Assembly: GCA_028023455.1 (NCBI GenBank)
Contig: JAQFVV010006507.1
Span: 498,001 to 562,000, forward strand
Source: Epiperipatus broadwayi
Taxonomy: Eukaryota > Onychophora > Udeonychophora > Euonychophora > Peripatidae
Direction of reading: 5' to 3'
DNA length: 64,000 bases
Shown here: positions 50,207 to 64,000 of the stretch, in pieces
How the letters are laid out: every line of letters starts with the position of its first letter
Position numbering within the stretch: position 1 is the first letter of the stretch
Translations under genes and position numbers: made by a program
Notes under the pieces: generated by a model
The model's database searches: none
What the model saw: only the letters and a program-made list of their open reading frames with translations
Told to the model about the DNA's origin: nothing

Positions 50207-53200
50207 TCAATTCCTATCATACTTATGTTGCATTAATTATGTTTTCAAATATATTATCTTTTAACATTATCATCTTTTATTTTTTTATTTTAATACCTAT
50301 AAATTTAACTTTTGACCATTTTGTTATTTCTAATTTTATTCTTTATTAATAATTTTATTTTATTCTCTTTGATAATTTTTCCATTCATTTTAACTTACTG
50401 TTCTTAATCTTTTCTACCTTTTAAAATAATTGTCATTTTAAAATTTATTATTTTCTTTTTATATAGCCTTCTTTAATATAACTCTTTCTATCATCAATTT
50501 AACTAACTTTTAATTGTATTTGAAAAAATTAATTCTTACAGTTATATATATATTGTGCCATTTTCTATAGGTCGGAATTGGTTCACCACAGCATATTATT
50601 AAAAAAATTTAAATTTAGAATATGTTCTCTTTATGTGTTAGTTATATTGTAGTAATAACATCCTAAAAGTACAATTTGAAGCTAAATAAAATTACATAAT
50701 GCATAAAATTATAATGAATCACTTAAGAACAGTTAAGTAAAGCTAAAAATATTAATTACATATGTTTGCAAAAGCTGGCCATAATAAATAACACAGCTAT
50801 AAATGTTTAAAAGTATGATTAAAATGTTAAATTTTAATAGTCTTAAACGTATACTTAAATAAATGTTATATTTAAAATTATAAATTATATTTAATAATTA
50901 TAATTAATATCATATATTTTGAAAGTAAGCTTTATGGTAGTGAAAGTTGTATTTAATTCTATATTTCCAAATTATTATTCTAAATTTTGTATTATTGTAT
51001 TATTGTATTTAATACAACAAGTGTAGCAATTTCATTATTTCCAGAGAGAAAAATCAGATAGTCTGTCTTGACTATTAGTCATGTGACTTGTATAATATAT
51101 GGTTATACACACATGCTAGCTGGTATTTAGATTAGTAAAGTTCAAAATATTTTTAAAATTGCATTATAGAATTGGATATAATTATTATCTATCATAAAAG
51201 CAAATATTAAATTAGTCATTATAAAATGTTGTAAATAAGGTAATAAAATGAAGACAGTTAATAAAGGTTAAATATTTTGTTTAAAAATAAAATAGATGAA
51301 TTAAATATTAAGAGTGGGATAAACTTATTAAATATTGTTTTAAAAGTCATTTTAAATATTTAATTAATTTAGTAAAGTAATAATTGATTTAAAAGTAATA
51401 TTTTAAATAATATTTTTAAAGTTATAATATGTCATATTTTATTTTTTTGAAATTTAATTGTGTAAGATTGTAACATTATGCAAATTTGGTATCAAAGCAA
51501 AAGTAAGAATCCACTAATAGGATGAGCTATTTTCTAGTATATAAATACCATTGCATGGGGGTATTAGTGGTGATTAAAAAAGTGTTTAAATGTGTTGGTG
51601 ATCGATGTAATAGTAATTTAAAAATTTTATTATTTAGTCAATTTTTAGTGCTCTTTGCAATTTATTTGCAAAGCTAATAGGACATTTATTTAAAGTATTT
51701 GCAAAGAGAGCATAAAGTAAAAACAGTTTAATAACTTCATTTTAATATGCATTGCTAATTTTAAAGTTCTTTTACCAGGAGTATTCATCAGAAACTTAAT
51801 ATAACTTCACAATAAAAATATGGAAATGCCGATAAGTAAAATGTATTTAATGGAAATTTTAAAGATAAATATAATAATTGTGAATATATTATTAATAATA
51901 TTAACCAAGAGGACTATTCCAGTGAATAAATTATTATTATGGACATTGTACAGGAAGCTTAATAGGAAATCTATTTGACGATTAAAAGTAAAATACACAT
52001 TATTTTATATAACAGCAAGATAGTCTTGTCCAAGATTAATGGGTAATATGACAAGTATATTATATAATATTTTATGGAAAACAATGCTATAGAAATAAAT
52101 GTTATATCCTTTTTGAAGGAAACATTTAAAATATTTGCAAGATAGTATCTTAAGTAAAGAATAAAGAAAAATATTTATGAAACTATGTTATCAAAAACAT
52201 GAGGTATATGGGGTTATACACATTTATAAAATTGTTTTTAAAAACTGAATTTAAGACAAGAATGAAACAGCTGAAAATAAGTAATAAATAGCAATAATTT
52301 TCCTAAAGAAGAAACCTACAGAGAAAAGGAATACATGAGTAAATAAAAGGATGGAGTTATGGAAATATTTTATATTGGGCAAAAAGTTTATCTGGATAGT
52401 TCAAGCTAAGCCAACAGGGCATGATGCATCACCAGGCTGACATAGAATATTCTAGAATGGAAGCTTCACAGAATTATTTTTAAAAGTTATGATTTTGTTA
52501 TGATTTTAATAATCATCATTCTGGACAATAGAAACATAAACTCTTATTCTATAAAACTTTTCCAGGACATATTGGTGATTATTTTATTTTATTTTTCAAG
52601 ATTTTAAAAGTCATCATATTTTTTTATTATTCATTTTTTAAACCTCACCCACCACCAGAAACAGTTTTGTCTTGTTCGTCATCAAGCAAGCAAAAGTAGC
52701 ATAGCAATGGGTGAGATTTAAAATTGCTCCTGAGGAGAACATTTAAAAAAAAACTCTTGAGGAAATAAAAACATTTTTGAACTTTATCAAGAACCTTCGT
52801 CAATTGAAGAGTCAATTGAAGATATACATAATTATAGTATTGATTTTATTTATTATTTTTTAATGTGTAATATTATTTTTATTAGAGTAGGAACATGAAT
52901 ATTAATTTATTGATAATATTAAAATCTTATAATAGAATACTTTAATAATTTAAATAAGAACATTTACGTAAAAGTATGGATTGTATTTTCATGTATGCAA
53001 TGTTGTATCTAATTGATGGGAAAAGAAAATTGCAAAAGTGATGACAAGTCAATATCACTTGGTAATAGTTAATGAATATTGATATATTTGATGATGTATT
53101 TTTTTTTTTCTTTTTTTTTTGCAGATTGCCTATGAATTATGATGTATAGAAGTATGAAAGTTAAATTATATGTAAACACAATTTTACAACACTTTTAAAT

Positions 53201-54669
53201 TATGAGATTAGGATTTATTTTGGGAATATGCATACTATAATTTTATACTAGTAATATAACACAACATGATGATGAATATTATGTGATTCTTTTAAAAACT
53301 TTTATATTATTGGATGTTCAAAGTATTTATATGAGTAGTTTGTATGTGTCTAGAATATAGAATAAGAAAGTAAAACAGACTTTTCTTGTGGATTAGTGAG
53401 ATCACTGTAATTATAATTGAGTTTTGTTTATAATTTTGAATATGCAAGTCAGTTATTTGTCGATGTAAGATTTGATAAATCTTTTAAGGAAATAATGATA
53501 AGATAGTGACTTGGTAGTAATATGGTGAACATGAACCCAGGAGATGAGATTAAGGTAGGATGTAATAAGGGAATATGAAAAGTATTTAATAATCTGATTA
53601 GATATGCAATACAGTTAACAAAGCTCTGTAGGTGTATATTTATTTGTGAAGTGTCTATTTTTTAAGTATTGATGTTTCAATAAAGCTGAAGGAATAGCTT
53701 TGACATCATTGATAGTATTGGAGGAAATTAGACAGAATAGGTCACGCCTCTATTTCTTATAGATACACTGTGGCATAGTCTTTTTCTTCGATATGTATTA
53801 TAATTAATACTCTATTTTTTCTTCTTTAGCCTACACATATATTCACTATCTAGATTTCCAAAGTAACTACATCACACAGTATGGTATATTTTAAAAGAAA
53901 CAATAGATAATTTAGAGTTTAAGATATGCTATTGTCTGAATGAGATAAGTTCATTTACTTGTAAAAAGAAGTACAACTTGTATAAACTGGAATTGAAAAT
54001 CCAACAGATCCAAAAAAAAAAGAATCATAAAATATGTTGTAGATTTTTTATTTTGGAAATAAAATAAAATTTCAGGAGTAAAGTATGTAAAGCAATGTTG
54101 CTTTTGAAGTATTAAATAACTTAAATATTCTATTTCATTTTTTAATGAGTACTGCATATTTTAAGATATAATGTTATAAAGTAAAATGATATAAACAATA
54201 AGCATAGGCACAATTTTATATTTATTAAATAATAGGGAATATATCAGTAATTACAACTATATAGTATTAGAGTAATATTAAATGGGATATATTATATTTA
54301 ATAAATATAGTGTAGTGAACAATGATATCCACATAATCTAGTAATAAATTATCAGTAAATATTTTATATGATATCTTTTAACATTGCAAAAAATGAAATT
54401 GTCTAGTGAAAAATATCCATGCTCTCGATTATTATTATTATTATTGTGTTTTTCTGTACTATGTTTCAATAGATGTTTTAATAAAAAGAAACATAGTTAA
54501 AAATAGTTAAAAATATAATATATTTTAAATAAGTATAAATAAATGTAATTTTATCATAAGATTAAACACAAGGGGATTAATAAATGTGTATTGTTTTATT
54601 ATTATTATTCCTTTAAGTCAGAGTGAAGACTTAACTATGTTCTAAACAAAAAATGTATAACGGTGCAAA
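47546..54669. other. AT-rich sequence, no supported gene
   Basis: Holds a TA tract at 50,165-50,203, an AAAT repeat at about 49,185-49,219, and long T- or A-biased stretches. An 18-bp imperfect inverted pair, TTTTTTAAACCTCACCCA and TGGGTGAGATTTAAAA, lies at about 52,632 and 52,707. No gene, tRNA or delimited mobile element could be supported. Confidence 0.45.
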
Positions 54670-54790
54670 TTTAAGATGTTAAAATGTAAATAATGTAAAT
54701 AAATTGTTATTTTTCTTTTAGTGTTATAATAAACCTTGTTAAATTTGTTTTCAAAATTTGTGTGTTGTGGTTATTTGTTTTTCCCATCTC
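54670..54790 (+). repeat. Paralogous poly(A)-site-like segment, copy 2
   Basis: TTTAAGATGTTAAAATG, AATAAA at 54,728-54,733, CCTTGTTAAATTTGTTTTCA and AAAATTTGTGTGTTGTGG follow the same order as 47,420-47,545. AATAAA with a GT-rich downstream element is the expected make-up of a poly(A) site. Confidence 0.4.
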
Positions 54791-55133
54791 AATGCATCTA
54801 AAACACAGAATCACTAAATTGAACATAATATTTTTGCACAGAAATAAATAAAGAATTATTTTAAGAATTCAAATATTTTCTTGGTATTTATTTATTTAAG
54901 TAATCACATTTTTCATTATCTTATGGTCATAAATTAATTATTATAATGGTATATTGAATTATAATGCTATCCATTGCCACACATATATTTGTCAGATTAT
55001 AAAATGCTACCACATATTTATTATGTTATTATATGAAGATAACATATTATATTATAGTATTTTATTATTTTATTATAGTAATAAAATTATAGTGAAGAAA
55101 ATGATATACAGAATTAGTTCATACAATGAAGAA

Positions 55134-55135
<2 letters not shown>

Positions 55136-55211
<76 letters not shown>

Positions 55212-55440
55212 CAGTAGCAGCAGCAGTAGGAGTAGGAGGAGTAGGAGTAGGAGTAGGATAGGAGTAGTAGTAGTAGTATGAGTAGGAGGAGAGGGAGGGT
55301 GAGGGGTAGGGGTAGTGGTAGTGGTAGGGGTAGGAGTAGGAGAGTAGTAGTAGTAGGAGTAGGAGTAGTAGTAGTAGTAGTAGTAGTAGCAGTAACAGTA
55401 GCAGTAGCAGTAGTAGTAGTAGTAGTAGTAGTAGTTTAAG
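55136..55440. repeat. Compound trinucleotide repeat with a G-rich core
   Basis: (ATT)n at 55,136-55,163 passes into (AGT)n, then mixed AGT/AGC/AGG units, a GGA/GGT-rich centre at about 55,235-55,345, and back to (AGT)n up to about 55,436. The strand asymmetry is extreme: the plus strand is almost free of C. Open frames across it are homopolymer translations. Confidence 0.93.
55293..55312 (+). other. Candidate G-quadruplex motif
   Basis: Four runs of three or four G separated by loops A, TGA and TA. I noticed no other such motif in this AT-rich window, though I did not search systematically. It lies in the middle of the compound repeat. Confidence 0.6.
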
Positions 55441-61458
<6,018 letters not shown>

Positions 61459-64000
61459 TCAATTCATTTATTTAAGCGCTAAACAACAGCATAAAGCAAA
61501 TTACAGTTTGCACATATAATAAAAGTGAAAATAAAACATATAACATAAAATGAAAATATAAATGTATACATAATAAAGTAAAATTTAAAAGACAAAATCA
61601 AACATAACGTTTCAGTTTAACAAGATTACAAAATTTCTTATAATCAATGTCACACAGATTAAGGTTACTCCCTATTTGATTATATAAAGAGGGTAACCTA
61701 AATAAAGGAGAAAATTTAAGAATATTAGAATGACATGATTGAATCCCATATACACAAGTAGACCTAGTATCATAATAACTCAAAGACCTAATTGAGGTAG
61801 TTGAAACTATATCTGATAAAATAACCAGTTTATTAACAATTTTATAAAAATATTTCAAATTCCTATATTTTCGTCTAGATGAAAGATTAATCATTTTACC
61901 CTCCCAAGAAACATAATTGAAAAACTTCTTGAAAATAGACTGCAACAAGTTACATCCTTGCAAAGAACTAGGGTTCCAAATTATTGAACCATCATTACTG
62001 AACTGATAACCATGTCTAAGAATGGCACCCATACCCTTAAAAGCCTTACCAATAATCATTTCAAAATGAGGAATAAAAGATCCATTACAAGAAAACATAA
62101 TTCCAAGATATTTTTGGCATTTAACTGAAATAATTTTATGACAATTGATATAATAACAAAATTATAAAACTTCAGATTTTTTGGAATAAAAAATAAAGGA
62201 ACATTTATCAAAATTAACTGTCATATTATTTGACTCACACCAAACACTAAAGTTATCAATATCCTTCTGAAGGAGAACACAATCGTTCACTGACATAATT
62301 CTTCTAAACATCTTACAGTCATCAGCATAGCTTAACAGAAAAGAATATCTCAAGAAATCCTTAAGATCATTAATGTAAACATTAAACAGCATGGGTGCTA
62401 AAATTCTACCATGTGGAACACCTAAATTGCATTCAAAATTAAATTAAACATTATTATTGAATTTAATATATGCTGTACAACTACACAGAAATGATTGAAA
62501 CAAATATACAAGTTTATTAGAGAAACCTATTATATGTAATTTATGAAGTAAGACACTGTGATCAACTTTATCAAAGGCTTTTGGCAAATCAAAATAAATA
62601 ATATCTAGTCTTTGAGGTTCTTCAATAGCATGAGCTATATGATCATAAATTGTCAGTAGATTACTATCAATTGATCTATTAGGACTAAAACCATGTTGAG
62701 AAGAAGAAATTATCTTACCCACATCTGAAATAATTTTATTATAAATATATCTCTCAAAAATTCATGCAATGGTATGCAGAAAAGAAATCGGTCTATAATT
62801 AGAAACACATTCTCGAACACCATTTTTGAAGATTGGAACCATTTTAGCACATTTCAAAACACTAGGAAAAGTACAAGAATTAAGAGACAGATTAAAAATA
62901 AAGGCAAGAGGTACTGCAATAAATTCAGCTAGCCTTTTATAAATAAAAGAAGGAATATTATCACATCCTAAATTAGAATGAGTCTTAAGCATCCTAATAG
63001 CTACAATAACATCTTCCCTAGAGATATGATCAATTGTACATTTAGCACTAGACAAATTGCCAGGAAATGTGATTTTAGAATCATGCCCATGTTGTGAAAA
63101 GTATAACTCTGCAAAATGTTTAGAAAAATCATCTGCATTTAATTCAGAACCATGAGTCATTTGAACCTTTTTCTTACCCAAGTGTGAATTATTAACAAAA
63201 TTCCAGAATTCTCTAGGATTAGAAGAAATATTAATTTCAATTTTTTATATACTCTTGTAAATCTCGTTTATAGATATATTTAGCCAATCTTCTAAAATTG
63301 ATAAAGTTATTATAATAAATTATATTCTGTGTCTTAAAATAGACTATATGATGGTAAGATTTTCTTTTAATAATCTTAATAAGAGTATATGAAAACCAAG
63401 AAGGATTAACCTTTGTTAAACGACAATTTATTAGGAAAATATACATCAATAAAACCATTAAACATTTTCAAAAAATAATTCAAGCAAAAATTCATATCAT
63501 TAATTGAGTACATATTCCAATCAATTTTATAAAATTTTCTACAAAGATCAACATAATTACCCCTCCCATAATCCCTTTTCACAACATTAGAACAAGTAAT
63601 TTTAGAATAACACATCTTAATATAAAATTCGATAGGTGGATGATGAACATCAACTGGAAAAGAAACAGAGATAAAGTGAAAATTACTAACTATTGGTACA
63701 TTACAAAGAACACAATCTAAAGTACGCTGAAAATTATTAACAACAGGGTTATATTGTTTAAGCCCAAAAAATTTGCAAAATCTAAGCATTCTTAAAGTTT
63801 CTAGGATAATAAGGAATAATGCATAATAATCTTACCCTTAAATAAATCAGGCATATTCAAATCACCAACAATGATAATATTATTATATCTAATCAAAAAA
63901 TCTTCAAGTGCTGTCAACAAGTAATCAAGCTCTAAAAGTGAAATATTAGGTTTAAAATAAATATTTCCCAATATACATTTAAAATTATGATCCATATAAA
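61459..64000 (-). pseudogene. Non-LTR retrotransposon (CR1/Jockey-like LINE), endonuclease-RT pseudogene
   Basis: Runs right to left and continues beyond the window. Near 63,860 the endonuclease motif IVGDLNMPD is visible, with LDCVLCN and a degenerate HHPPIEF end motif further on, in two different frames. A linker with NPSWFSYTLIKIIK follows. From about 63,240 to 61,598 one frame holds the rest. It begins with NPREFWNFVN, then SNLGCDNIPSFIYK, PIFKNG and SNYRPIS. Next come the RT motif A FDLPKAFDKVDH (about 62,590), GVPHGRILAPMLF and YADD (62,318-62,329), and finally KYLGIMF and the C-terminal region. In-frame stops interrupt it at 62,762-62,764 (TGA), 62,444-62,446 (TAA) and 62,162-62,164 (TAA). 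There are frameshifts near 63,237, 63,43x and 63,79x. Both catalytic Asp sites of the RT are kept, but the copy is dead. The 3' untranslated region is 61,459-61,597. The clade call rests on motif wording only. Confidence 0.9.

Overview
This is an AT-rich (roughly a quarter G+C by eye), intron-scale or intergenic stretch of an animal genome. I see no intact host protein-coding gene. Almost everything recognisable is repeat DNA: a degenerate satellite, four groups of retroelements, one DNA-transposon family, many microsatellites and a broken LINE. Primer sites matching animal tRNA-Lys and tRNA-Asp, a Ty3/gypsy-type gag, a CR1/Jockey-like LINE and an apparent CpG-decay signature suggest an invertebrate with germline CpG methylation. 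A mollusc or similar is my guess, not a demonstration.

Region 1 (about 1.05-30.9 kb) is a decayed tandem satellite with a monomer of about 340 bp, some 10-11 kb in total. Insertions have cut it into blocks. (a) 3,219-12,359 is a full-length non-autonomous LTR retrotransposon with very long LTRs (3,130 and 3,126 bp), TG...CA ends, a CATG target duplication, a tRNA-Lys primer-binding site and only a broken gag between them. (b) 14,893-18,706 is a 3.8-kb near-perfect palindrome. Its 1.85-kb arms look like two LTRs pointing at each other, joined through a reverse-transcribed-looking copy of most of tRNA-Asp. (c) 19,418-20,344 is a DNA transposon copy. (d) 21,888-26,637 is a minus-strand solo LTR with the same termini as (a) and an ATAG target duplication. 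A second, inverted copy of the DNA transposon (24,645-26,485, 8-bp duplication AAATAGAA) sits inside it. Satellite sequence can be read continuously across the insertion points of (a) and (d).

Region 2 (35,165-41,056) is another LTR element with an internal part of only 124 bp. Its left LTR carries a nested 1,632-bp solo LTR (TG...CA, GCGT duplication), and the right LTR preserves the exact empty site. Sequence left of the nested insertion is clearly diverged between the two LTRs, whereas sequence right of it is nearly identical, which suggests gene conversion limited by the insertion.

Region 3 (41-61 kb) is AT-rich sequence with microsatellites, a G-rich tract and weak promoter/poly(A) candidates, but no gene I can support. 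Region 4 (61.3-64.0 kb, minus strand) is a non-LTR retrotransposon pseudogene with recognisable endonuclease and reverse transcriptase (YADD) motifs, several stops and frameshifts, and a long (ATT)n 3' tail. It runs off the right edge of the window.

All alignments and percentages were made by eye and are approximate.
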